Positions 1 to 7,240 are shown, numbered from the stretch's first letter. The stretch: DNA of 7,672 nt from Bin55 sp964511425 (GCA_964511425.1 CAZEFI010000068.1:1-7672); one strand, 5' to 3'. Numbers and translations are program-made. Notes: a model not told the origin generated them from the sequence alone.

Positions 1-1
1 G

Positions 2-202
2 GGGTTTCATTACCGAGAACTTGGATTGCAAAACGTCCGGTTTTTTGCGAACTCCATAACACGACGCAAATACCATCTCATGTGGTTGGGACAAGCAATT
101 AGTGCTGGGGAGTTTACCGTACTACCGACTCACGTTGAAGAAATGTACCGACCGATTATGTTTGGGAAATCTGAGCCATGGACATTCAAGGTCAAACCGT
201 AG
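2..202 (+). CDS. C-terminal end of an alpha-2-macroglobulin family protein (partial, left-truncated by window)
   Basis: An open frame from the window edge to TAG at 200-202 gives 66 residues. It is recognised by alignment to the C-terminus of the complete neighbour at 285-6275: 57 codons align without a gap (11-181 against 6057-6227), with 50 identical residues. The ending is typical of bacterial A2Ms, with a block running through GEFTVLP, EEMYRP and a final short strand (WTFKVKP). In this family the segment is the end of the last macroglobulin domain, which packs against the thioester domain. The protein is presumably a periplasmic or surface protease trap like its neighbour, but its bait and thioester regions lie outside the window, so activity cannot be judged. 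It ends directly after the family block, whereas the neighbour carries a longer tail. It lies 82 bases upstream of that gene on the same strand, so co-transcription is plausible. Confidence 0.93.
   Translation, partial: GFHYRELGLQNVRFFANSITRRKYHLMWLGQAISAGEFTVLPTHVEEMYRPIMFGKSEPWTFKVKP
11..181 (+). repeat. Paralogous repeat, left copy (matches 6057-6227)
   Basis: This 171-base stretch encoding the end of the upstream A2M aligns without gaps to 6057-6227 at the end of the complete gene. The encoded residues match at 50 of 57 positions. From 68 to 181 all 38 residues are identical, although 14 bases differ and every difference is silent. Confidence 0.9.
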
Positions 203-284
203 AGGCGATGCTAAAAACGTGTTTTTACCGTGTAGTGTGTTTTTTCGGTAATAATTAGTTCTTGATAGGCTACGGAGGTGGAAT
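203..284 (+). other. Short intergenic spacer between the two tandem A2M genes
   Basis: This AT-rich 82-base gap contains a 6-bp inverted repeat (TTACCG 225-230, CGGTAA 246-251) around a 15-base T-rich loop. The stem is weak and no T-run follows it, so it is not a convincing intrinsic terminator. A loose -10-like AATAAT lies at 250-255, but I find no matching -35 at normal spacing. The simplest reading is that the upstream A2M transcript continues through into the second gene, possibly with a weak internal promoter. Confidence 0.5.
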
Positions 285-287
285 GTG
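274..287 (+). promoter_or_regulatory. Ribosome binding site with GTG start overlapping an ATG-TGA mini-ORF
   Basis: GGAGG at 274-278 is a strong Shine-Dalgarno sequence, 6 bases before the GTG at 285-287. An ATG at 283-285 overlaps that GTG but is followed at once by TGA, so only the GTG opens the long frame. The next in-frame ATG (codon 19, 339-341) would remove the hydrophobic signal segment and has no ribosome site of similar quality. Both facts support GTG 285 as the real start. Confidence 0.8.
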
Positions 288-3200
288 ACAGGTAGATCAG
301 CTACTACATTGTTCTTGTGTCTTGTCTGTTTTGCGGGAATGACCGGTCACGGCAAGTCGCTAAACAAACCGTTAAACGTTCGAGCTATTTACCCAGTGGG
401 CGAGGAAATCGCGACAACTGACCGCATTACAATCGAATTCAATCAAAACATCGTGTCGTTGGGCGGGTCGATGTTTGTCGAAGATGAAGTACCTGTAGAT
501 ATTGAACCCGCAGTTGAGTGCGAATGGAACTGGGTCAAGTTAAATACGCTCCAGTGCGAACTTCCAATCGATTCCAATCTTAAAGGAGCTACACGCTACA
601 AAGTCACTGTTCGAGCAGGGATCAAGGCATCGAATGGTCAAGAGCTATCAGAAGATTACGTTCACTCGTTTGCGACGATTCTGCCTGCAATCAGTAACAC
701 AAGCATAGTTTCTTGGATATCTCCTACCCAACCAATCGTCAACGTAGCCTTCAACCAGAATGTAGGGATCAAATCTTTGCGAGGTCGCCTAGTTTTCTAC
801 GACTCGGTATCCAACATTGCGATTCCTACTCGAGTGTGGCCACTAGTGAAAGATTTGACCTATCATCTGCGTCAAGATTTCTTTGGGCGTAAACAGCGAT
901 TTGAAAGCTACAGTTATCTCGATGAACGCAACACTACGGACTCGAGAAGAGATGTTGTCGTAGTCTTGCCGCAGGAACCACTACCTCCAGGTTCCCAAGT
1001 GTCTTTGCTCCTACTATCAGGCGTCGCAGTTACGCATGGAAATTTGACGACGAAAGAAAGTTCTGTGTTTGACACTGAAATTGAGACCTTTGAAGAGTTT
1101 CGTTTGCTCGGCCTTATGTGTCGAGATGCCAAGGGCAAACATGTCTTGCTGACAGCAACAGAACCAACCGATGTAGCTTGCCGTTCGCGCTCAACCTTTA
1201 GGTTGGTCTTTTCCTCTCTTTTCGATGACAGTGACATTAACCATTTTGTGCATACGGAACCAAAATTTGACCAAAGTGATGGGCAGTTTCACTATCGAGG
1301 GTTTCGTGTCGGACGTACTGAAGGCTTCACTTACCCAATTCGAACTGCATTCGAACCCAGCACGACTTACCGCATCATTGTCGCACCTCCAACTAATGTT
1401 TCCGATGAGTCCGATGCTATTCCACGAGTTCAAGATGGATTCGGACGTCCGTTGGTAGGTGTGAATGAAATCACATTTCGGACCGACCTTGCAGCACCAT
1501 TCACTTTTGTTGATCAATCCAATATCGTCGTTAACTCCAACGGATCGTTCGATCCAAATTTCTTTCTTCAAAACGTCGCGGACGTGTCCATCACCTATGA
1601 CGTATTCGACGAGAAAGGAGTTCTACGCAATCAGACTCGAACATTCCAGAGCCCTCAAGAAGACAATGTTCTACAAGAGTACGATCTCGGTCTTAGATCG
1701 GCGTTACGCACCTCATCGGGCGTAATGTATGGTAAGATCACTAGTCGATCCCGTTTTGAACATTCGATCGACCGCGTCAGTGACTACTTCTTTGCGCAAG
1801 CAAGTCCCTATTCCGTATTTCTCAAATTAGGAGCCGTCAATTCGTTAGCGTGGGTGGTCGATCTACAAACGGGCGAACCCGTTTCAAATGCTCAAGTCGA
1901 CTTTTATTCAGGCACACCAAACGACCTAGCCGAAGTAAGTGAAACGATATTTTCGGGACTTACAAATCAGGATGGTTTAGCTACTCTACCTGGCTATGAA
2001 ACCTTTGATCCTCATTGGAATCAATCAGACGATAACATTGTGCGGGACTGTACAGGCGACCGCGATTGTGAGATTTATTTTCTCAAAGTGAAAGCGGAAG
2101 CTGGATTAGCACTACTACCAGTGGACAGAAACTATGTGCTGAACGGAAATCTTGGTTCCATTTATGACAACCTTAACCACTGGGCTATGACGGCACAAAA
2201 TTTGTATATGCCTGGCGACACCGTTCAAATCAAGGGATATGTAAGAACTCAGCGTGATGGGATCCGGGAAATTCCACGGGATGGAAATTATGCGCTATGC
2301 ATATTCGGCCCGGATGAGCGAGAATACGATATCGATAGTGTCTCACTGAATGAGTTTGGTGCATATCAAGTTTCTCTAGAGTTGCATGAGAGTGCCGGAT
2401 TTGGAAGCTACTTTATTAGTCTTGTGTATGAACCCAACAAACCAATAACAAACGCTTGCACACATCTTTGGCAAGAAGATCCATATGTCGTGTGGGGTGG
2501 TGAATTTCAGGTCTTCGAGTTTAAAACTAATCCCATTCGAGTCTCTCTCGATCTAAACGCCACAGAGTTCGAACGCGGGGACAACATGGCGATTACAACT
2601 ACGGCAGAATTTCACGCTGGTGGAGCTTATGCAAATGCCAGCGGCCAAGTTGTTGTGAGACTACGGTCCCAGACCCCACCATTTGAGACCGAACAAGCAC
2701 AAGACTATGTGTTTAGCACAAGCTATGACGATCAGTTCAAAGAACCAGTTTTCGATATCGAATTAAATGATCAAGGTAAAAGTACCGCCGTTGTAGAGGC
2801 ACTCGACGCCGACGTTTACTTTGGTAATTTTCGAATAGAGAGCTCGGTCATGAGTGATCGAGGAAAATCTGTTTCCGTTCGCACTTCGGCTGTCTACTAC
2901 GGAGTAGATGAATTTGTGGGTATTCGACGGCCCACGATGTATCCTTCAGACTGGAGATATTCAGAACGAATTAAATTCAACGAACCTTGGCCCATTCAGG
3001 TGATGGTAATGTCTAAGGATGATGAAATCGTCGTTGATAAAGAAGTTCAGATATATGTCTACGCAAGCGACGAAGATGACGAATACTCGATGTTTGAAAA
3101 GCACGAAATAGTATTTCAATGTAAAGTTGTTTCCAAAACCACTTCAGCGGCGTGTGATTTCACACCTCCTGCACCAATCAGGTATATTGTTGAAGCAAGA

Positions 3201-6200
3201 ATAACAGATACGAAGGGGCATACTCAACGCTCTAGCATATACATCGAAGCCATTGTCGATGAAAGTCGCCCGTCGATTGTTGTAGAACCTGATTCTTTAG
3301 AACTAGATTGCAATTCCCAAGACGTTGATGTGGGCGAATGGGTTCAATGCCAAGTCAACAATCATGTAAGTACTGGACCACTACTTGTTACTATTGAACG
3401 CGCAGGAGTTGTCGATCAATGGATAGTTCGACCTAATCCTAAGAAACCCATAATAGAGTTTGATGTTCTTGACTCCTATGCGCCTCACTTTCAGTTCTCA
3501 GTTTTAGCTGTACCACCTCGATCGCCAACAATAGTAAGCGATGAGCCGACGTATCAAATCGCGTCGCAAAAATTCCAAACACCCAACCCGCGATTAATAC
3601 CGCTCGCGATCGAAGTCTCCTCTAATCGTGCTTCCTACGCTCCTAGAGATAAGATCACATTGTCGATATCGTCAGAACAAAGGGGAGAGCAGAGGGTACC
3701 GGTAGAGTATGCGATAGCGGTGGTAGATGAAGCACTCTTAGACTTGAGTGCTTCAGGCGTTGAATACTACGATCCAACACTAAAAACTTGGAAACACGGG
3801 ATTTACGGTTTACAGACCTTCGGTCTGATTGCTTCACTAATGGAGAAACCTCTCACACGATCATCGACCCAGACCAAAGAGTACCTCGATGCTGATACTG
3901 AAATGGAAGAGATCATTACTACGGGTACATATATGCCAATGAGTGACCCTATAGGTATTGCGCCCGAGGAACAATCTGATGCAAGTATTCGAAAAATTGA
4001 TCGGTTCGTCGCGTATTGGAACCCGTCTTTGATCTCCTCAAAAGGACATACAAAGCTTGACTTTCACGTACCTGACAACCTCACGAGTTGGAAGGTCTTA
4101 GTGTTGGCAGTGTCTGCAGATGATCGATTTGGATTTAACACTACTACTTTTGCGACCGTGAAGGACACAGAAGTTCGGGCGGTCGCTCCGAATGTGGTCA
4201 CAGAGGGGGACAAGTTTGAAATCGGTGCATCAATCCTCAATCGCTCCAAACGTAGTCGAAATATGACGGTGCGACTACAAGCAACAGGACCGCTAACGCT
4301 AGACTCCGATTTAAAGTACCAACAAAGGGTGAAATTCGCACCGTTTGAACGTAAAGTGATTTCGTGGAACGTCGAAGCAGGTGATCTGCCGAGACCATCG
4401 AATCTACAGCACGCAGCCAAGAAATTTGACATTCGAGTCGTGGCGAGTGCAGAGGGTCGAAGAGATAAAGATGCGCTCGATTTCCGTATTCCGGTACGGA
4501 GTAATCAGGTTCGAGTGTCGAGCGTAGTGTATGGTCCACTGTCAGAAGATACGACTAATATTCCCGTGGAAATCCCTCAGAAGTTTATCGGGAAAGACGG
4601 GCAGTTAGATTTCACGCTAGCCACAAACAAAGCAATCAATTTTGACGGTGTATTTCGCTACGCGATCGAATATCCCTACGCTTGCTGGGAACAAAAGCTG
4701 ACGCAAGCCATTCTCGCTATGCAGTACCTACAACTTGAACACCGAGGTGCTAAGCATGGAGTGGAATGGCCCGATGCTGAAGACCTCATCACGCGGGTAT
4801 TGAGCTCCGCGAGCGACTTTCAAGTGGACTACGGTGGTATGGCATACTTTGTTGCTCGTGACGGAAACGACGATCCTTATTTGTCGGCGTTCACCGCAAT
4901 CGCATTTTCTTGGTTGGAGCAAGCAGGGTACGATGTTCCCCAGGATGTGAAGCAAAATCTAATAGAATACCTGCGGAACCCGGTGTTCGGTCTGACAGTT
5001 CCCGCCAATATCAATAACGACAACGATCGAACCTCGAATCACCACATAAAGATTGCAGTTGGCGCGGTCGTCGCTCATGCCCTCGCATCGTTAGGCGAAC
5101 TCTCTCAAGAAGAATTTCTCATATACGCTGACTATATAAACCACATGGACTTATTTGGTTTATCACAATACCTTCTAGCGGCGGTCAAACTAGATCCAAC
5201 CGACTCACTAACTGGAAAGATCTTTGATCGAATCATGAGTCACCGTTCCTTAGTAGACGGCGCGGTCGAGTTTGTCGAATCAGTACCGCGTGGATTCACT
5301 GAAATACTTCATTCAGACACTAGATCTCTTTGTTCTGTATTGGAATCACTTACCAGTTTGTCCAGTAGTTCTTCCTTTGGAATCGAACTCGGAGAGTTGA
5401 ACGAGTTGTCCAATGCTGTTCGCTACGCGAGAGAGAATTTACCTCACTGGAGCAACACTCAGGACAACGTCTTTTGTACCAATGCTCTAATTACATATTT
5501 TGACTTTGTTGACTCGGACATCGAAGACCTAGTGGCAACAGTAGACTTGCAGAGCAAAGACACGGGCGTGGCAACTCAATTGGTGGCTGATTGGCAATTT
5601 AGTTCAGACGTAACGAGACTACATACTCAACATTCGTTAAAAGCGCAGCTATTTGGTTCTCATGGTGCCATTGAAATCAATCGCCGAGGTAGTGGAACTG
5701 CGTTTTACAACGTTGAATTGTCCTACCTAACTACTGTCGATGAGCAAATCAATCGGTTTTCTGGGTTTGAAGTTCATCGCGAATACGTTTCGTTACGAAA
5801 CAATCAGTGGCAGATTCTTGAGCATGGAGACCACATTAATAAGGGAGAATACGTTCTGGTGAACCTATATCTGAACAACAGATTTGATCGTCACCATGTT
5901 GTGCTAGACGACTCTGTCCCAGGCGGCTTAGAGCCCGTAAATCTGAACTTAGGGACAGAATTTCTCCCCCCATACGACCGTCACGAATTGGCGGAGATTT
6001 TGTCGACAAGTAAGCTGTATAGAAGATTTGAAAAGGCGTCGTACTGGCGATTCCGATATCGTGAATTAGGTCTACAAAATGCGCGTTTTTATGCGGGATA
6101 TTTAAATCGCGGTAAATACCATCTTATGTGGTTGGGACAAGCCATTAGTGCTGGTGAGTTTACAGTATTACCCACCCATGTCGAAGAAATGTATCGACCG

Positions 6201-6275
6201 ATTATGTTTGGTAAATCGGAACCTTGGGTTCTCAAGATTGAACCGAATAAACAAGCAGTGGTTAATTTCGAATAA
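285..6275 (+). CDS. Bacterial alpha-2-macroglobulin family protein, protease trap with intact thioester
   Basis: The 1996-residue protein resembles E. coli YfhM (ECAM, about 1650 residues) but is longer at the N-terminus. Residues 1 to about 24 look like an exported signal without a lipobox. About 30-400 look like SbsA/Big_5-type Ig-like domains (IYPVGEEI, ITIEFNQN, INVAFNQN-like strands). MG domains follow: WVVDLQTGEPV at 523-533 and the MG2-like LYMPGDTVQIKGYVR at 640-654. MG6 shows VVDEALLDL (1146-1154); a bait-like linker lies at about 1186-1240; the A2M/MG7 signature follows with AYWNPSL (1243-1249) and VPDNLTSW (1262-1269). The thioester domain has YPYACWEQ (1463-1470), whose Cys1467 and Gln1470 should form the thioester, and GGMAYF (1517-1522). 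The last MG domain begins near GFEVHREY (1827). In this family, bait cleavage exposes the thioester to capture the protease. Action would be periplasmic or at the surface. A paralogue lies directly upstream. The exact bait limits and membrane anchoring are uncertain. Confidence 0.96.
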   Translation: MTGRSATTLFLCLVCFAGMTGHGKSLNKPLNVRAIYPVGEEIATTDRITIEFNQNIVSLGGSMFVEDEVPVDIEPAVECEWNWVKLNTLQCELPIDSNLKGATRYKVTVRAGIKASNGQELSEDYVHSFATILPAISNTSIVSWISPTQPIVNVAFNQNVGIKSLRGRLVFYDSVSNIAIPTRVWPLVKDLTYHLRQDFFGRKQRFESYSYLDERNTTDSRRDVVVVLPQEPLPPGSQVSLLLLSGVAVTHGNLTTKESSVFDTEIETFEEFRLLGLMCRDAKGKHVLLTATEPTDVACRSRSTFRLVFSSLFDDSDINHFVHTEPKFDQSDGQFHYRGFRVGRTEGFTYPIRTAFEPSTTYRIIVAPPTNVSDESDAIPRVQDGFGRPLVGVNEITFRTDLAAPFTFVDQSNIVVNSNGSFDPNFFLQNVADVSITYDVFDEKGVLRNQTRTFQSPQEDNVLQEYDLGLRSALRTSSGVMYGKITSRSRFEHSIDRVSDYFFAQASPYSVFLKLGAVNSLAWVVDLQTGEPVSNAQVDFYSGTPNDLAEVSETIFSGLTNQDGLATLPGYETFDPHWNQSDDNIVRDCTGDRDCEIYFLKVKAEAGLALLPVDRNYVLNGNLGSIYDNLNHWAMTAQNLYMPGDTVQIKGYVRTQRDGIREIPRDGNYALCIFGPDEREYDIDSVSLNEFGAYQVSLELHESAGFGSYFISLVYEPNKPITNACTHLWQEDPYVVWGGEFQVFEFKTNPIRVSLDLNATEFERGDNMAITTTAEFHAGGAYANASGQVVVRLRSQTPPFETEQAQDYVFSTSYDDQFKEPVFDIELNDQGKSTAVVEALDADVYFGNFRIESSVMSDRGKSVSVRTSAVYYGVDEFVGIRRPTMYPSDWRYSERIKFNEPWPIQVMVMSKDDEIVVDKEVQIYVYASDEDDEYSMFEKHEIVFQCKVVSKTTSAACDFTPPAPIRYIVEARITDTKGHTQRSSIYIEAIVDESRPSIVVEPDSLELDCNSQDVDVGEWVQCQVNNHVSTGPLLVTIERAGVVDQWIVRPNPKKPIIEFDVLDSYAPHFQFSVLAVPPRSPTIVSDEPTYQIASQKFQTPNPRLIPLAIEVSSNRASYAPRDKITLSISSEQRGEQRVPVEYAIAVVDEALLDLSASGVEYYDPTLKTWKHGIYGLQTFGLIASLMEKPLTRSSTQTKEYLDADTEMEEIITTGTYMPMSDPIGIAPEEQSDASIRKIDRFVAYWNPSLISSKGHTKLDFHVPDNLTSWKVLVLAVSADDRFGFNTTTFATVKDTEVRAVAPNVVTEGDKFEIGASILNRSKRSRNMTVRLQATGPLTLDSDLKYQQRVKFAPFERKVISWNVEAGDLPRPSNLQHAAKKFDIRVVASAEGRRDKDALDFRIPVRSNQVRVSSVVYGPLSEDTTNIPVEIPQKFIGKDGQLDFTLATNKAINFDGVFRYAIEYPYACWEQKLTQAILAMQYLQLEHRGAKHGVEWPDAEDLITRVLSSASDFQVDYGGMAYFVARDGNDDPYLSAFTAIAFSWLEQAGYDVPQDVKQNLIEYLRNPVFGLTVPANINNDNDRTSNHHIKIAVGAVVAHALASLGELSQEEFLIYADYINHMDLFGLSQYLLAAVKLDPTDSLTGKIFDRIMSHRSLVDGAVEFVESVPRGFTEILHSDTRSLCSVLESLTSLSSSSSFGIELGELNELSNAVRYARENLPHWSNTQDNVFCTNALITYFDFVDSDIEDLVATVDLQSKDTGVATQLVADWQFSSDVTRLHTQHSLKAQLFGSHGAIEINRRGSGTAFYNVELSYLTTVDEQINRFSGFEVHREYVSLRNNQWQILEHGDHINKGEYVLVNLYLNNRFDRHHVVLDDSVPGGLEPVNLNLGTEFLPPYDRHELAEILSTSKLYRRFEKASYWRFRYRELGLQNARFYAGYLNRGKYHLMWLGQAISAGEFTVLPTHVEEMYRPIMFGKSEPWVLKIEPNKQAVVNFE
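3840..4004 (+). other. Predicted bait region of the A2M (residues about 1186-1240)
   Basis: The segment lies between the MG6 strand (VVDEALLDL) and the AYWNPSL signature of the next domain, where A2Ms carry the bait. It is low in hydrophobics and rich in Thr, Ser, Glu, Asp and Pro, as expected of an exposed loop. Basic sites that trypsin-like proteases could cut are K1188, R1192, K1198, R1236, K1237 and R1240. It also contains EEIITTGTYMP (1208-1218), which resembles the start of TonB-dependent receptor plug domains. The placement follows the family's domain order; the boundaries are estimates. Confidence 0.6.
4671..4694 (+). other. Thioester motif YPYACWEQ in the thioester domain
   Basis: Codons 1463-1470 encode Tyr-Pro-Tyr-Ala-Cys-Trp-Glu-Gln. 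Cys-x-Glu-Gln is the conserved thioester-forming motif of A2M and complement proteins; E. coli YfhM has Cys-Leu-Glu-Gln. Cys1467 and Gln1470, the bond-forming pair, are both present, so this copy should be trap-competent, unlike YfaS-type bacterial A2Ms that lack the motif. Trp in the x position is a bulkier choice than the common Leu or Gly. Confidence 0.9.
6057..6227 (+). repeat. Paralogous repeat, right copy (matches 11-181)
   Basis: This is the counterpart of 11-181 and covers residues 1925-1981 of the complete A2M. Divergence is concentrated in the short stretch after RELGLQN (residues 1933-1943, 4 of 11 identical), while residues 1944-1981 are identical to the left copy. After residue 1981 the two proteins differ in sequence and tail length. 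Confidence 0.9.
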
Positions 6276-6405
6276 TTGTTTGACCGTTTTCGATATCTAG
6301 GTTATCGCTGCTAATTCTGGCTTCGAGCAAATCTTAGTCTTTGCGGTAAGCTTAGGTATCCAAGCCATCGGAAAGATGCAATCTACGAGAGACCACATTT
6401 CAGTT
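6276..6405. other. Convergent intergenic gap with a weak hairpin
   Basis: This gap separates the stop of the A2M gene from the stop of the minus-strand gene. The best structure is a bulged 6-bp hairpin at 6350-6365 (GCTTAGG, loop TAT, CCAAGC). A second 5-bp stem, CGATA/TATCG, lies at 6291-6307. No T-run follows on either strand, so a bidirectional intrinsic terminator is possible but not demonstrated. I see no small gene here. Confidence 0.4.
6350..6365. terminator. Weak bidirectional hairpin, possible terminator
   Basis: GCTT(A)GG pairs with CCAAGC across a TAT loop, with one bulged A, in the gap between two convergent stop codons. The position is right for a terminator shared by both genes. 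The stem is short and lacks a T-tract on both sides, so the call rests mainly on location. Confidence 0.25.
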
Positions 6406-7104
6406 TCAGTCTTCTCTCTCTGCTCTTGGTGAATCTTTCAGCAGTTTACGAACAGCGATCAAACTTTCTGAAAAGCCTGTTAGTGAAAGTTCTTCAACAA
6501 ACACGTCTTCTTCGTCCTTGTCAATCAAAGAGACCGCAAGTGTTCTTCCATTTTCCATCTCTTTTACAAATTCCTCCGATACGTTCTGCCAAGAGTGATG
6601 CGGTACATAGCCGGAGCTAACAGCCCGATATTTGGATTGGAGCTCATGCTCATCGTCGATTGCAAGCCGATAAGCGATTTCTATATCATCTGTTGGTTTC
6701 CAATTTACAATAATGGTGGAAATTCGAGACTCACTCAAATCAACAGTTAGTAGTCCGTCAATGGACACGACCCATTCGCCGTCCGTACTCGCCACCAGTC
6801 CCCAATCTCCGTGCCGGAAAATTACTTTTGTATTCTCTGGACGTTTAAACTTATTCGGTAAGTTTGAAACATCAGTAATGAGATCACTCGAAGTTTCAAT
6901 GAGTTCACGAGTTGCGCGCCATCCATGAGTTCTCTCCTGTTCACCCTCTTCATTCATTCGATATCCGTCCGAGTGAATAATAATGGTCTCATAAATGCCT
7001 TTACTTAAGGTATTGGATTCGGACTCATCTTCGGCAATGCCCAAACATTCCAGTATTGCCAACGCAACGATCAGTACAACGACTCGCAAGGCAAAACCCT
7101 TCAT
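6406..7104 (-). CDS. Exported protein with a TagO/VasI-like C-terminal half
   Basis: The 232-residue product starts at ATG (7104-7102) with GGAG 7 bases upstream (7115-7112) and ends with TGA at 6408-6406. Residues 1-24 form a classic signal peptide: K2 and R7, a hydrophobic run from V8 to L18, and a likely signal peptidase I site after LGIA (residue 24). The mature part has no cysteine. A middle portion, W101 to W135, alternates as in a beta sheet (WGLVAS, EWVVS, IIVNW). The C-terminal part (FVKEM 179-183, GRTLAVSL 186-193, ELSLTGFSESLIAVRKLL 205-222) resembles in order the end of TagO/VasI proteins: a strand, then F-x-(I/L)-(S/T)-G-(L/F)-S, then a helix with R. Those are periplasmic proteins linked to type VI secretion in some species. 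The resemblance is by eye and distant, no secretion genes are nearby, and the function is unknown. It converges on the A2M gene. Confidence 0.85.
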   Translation of the reverse strand: MKGFALRVVVLIVALAILECLGIAEDESESNTLSKGIYETIIIHSDGYRMNEEGEQERTHGWRATRELIETSSDLITDVSNLPNKFKRPENTKVIFRHGDWGLVASTDGEWVVSIDGLLTVDLSESRISTIIVNWKPTDDIEIAYRLAIDDEHELQSKYRAVSSGYVPHHSWQNVSEEFVKEMENGRTLAVSLIDKDEEDVFVEELSLTGFSESLIAVRKLLKDSPRAERED

Positions 7105-7136
7105 CTCATATCTCCAAGGATCAAGATTCTCTTTGG

Positions 7137-7166
7137 ATTATATCGGGTTATTGGCTCGATTTTCAT
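7137..7166 (-). promoter_or_regulatory. Sigma70-like promoter of the exported-protein gene
   Basis: Read on the minus strand, a perfect -10 TATAAT (7142-7137) lies 18 bases downstream of ATGAAA (7166-7161), which matches the -35 consensus at 4 of 6 positions. Transcription would begin near 7130, leaving a leader of about 26 bases with the GGAG ribosome site. The placement just ahead of the start codon supports it, although the -35 is weak. Confidence 0.6.
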
Positions 7167-7228
7167 CGTCTACGAAACAAGACTCACACTCATACAGCTA
7201 AGCCGATTTGCCACGTATAGCGAACTCA

Positions 7229-7240
7229 TTAACACGTTAA
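7229..7240. repeat. Small palindrome TTAAC-AC-GTTAA
   Basis: Two perfect 5-base half sites flank a 2-base centre. The palindrome lies about 60 bases upstream of the -35 of the minus-strand promoter, a position where a regulator could bind. Such short AT-rich palindromes are common by chance. Confidence 0.25.

Noticed and set aside
225..251. TTACCG/CGGTAA stem between the two A2M genes as a transcription terminator
   Set aside because: The stem has only 6 pairs around a 15-base loop, and the T-run is inside the loop instead of after the stem, so intrinsic termination is unlikely.
318..329. Cys12 or Cys15 as a lipoprotein attachment site
   Set aside because: The residues before them (Leu-Phe-Leu and Cys-Leu-Val) do not fit the lipobox, which needs a small residue at -1.
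3906..3938. Fusion to a real TonB-dependent receptor domain
   Set aside because: Only the short EEIITTGT stretch resembles a plug start. The following residues lead straight into the A2M signature, so there is no receptor domain.
914..4955. Several minus-strand and out-of-frame plus-strand open frames of 60-126 codons inside the A2M gene
   Set aside because: All lie within the well-supported 1996-codon gene, have unusual Ser/Arg-rich products and no recognisable domains or start signals. They are shadows of the real frame.
6426..7201. Plus-strand frames opposite the exported-protein gene
   Set aside because: The minus-strand frame has a signal peptide, ribosome site and promoter. The opposing frames have none of these and are antisense shadows.
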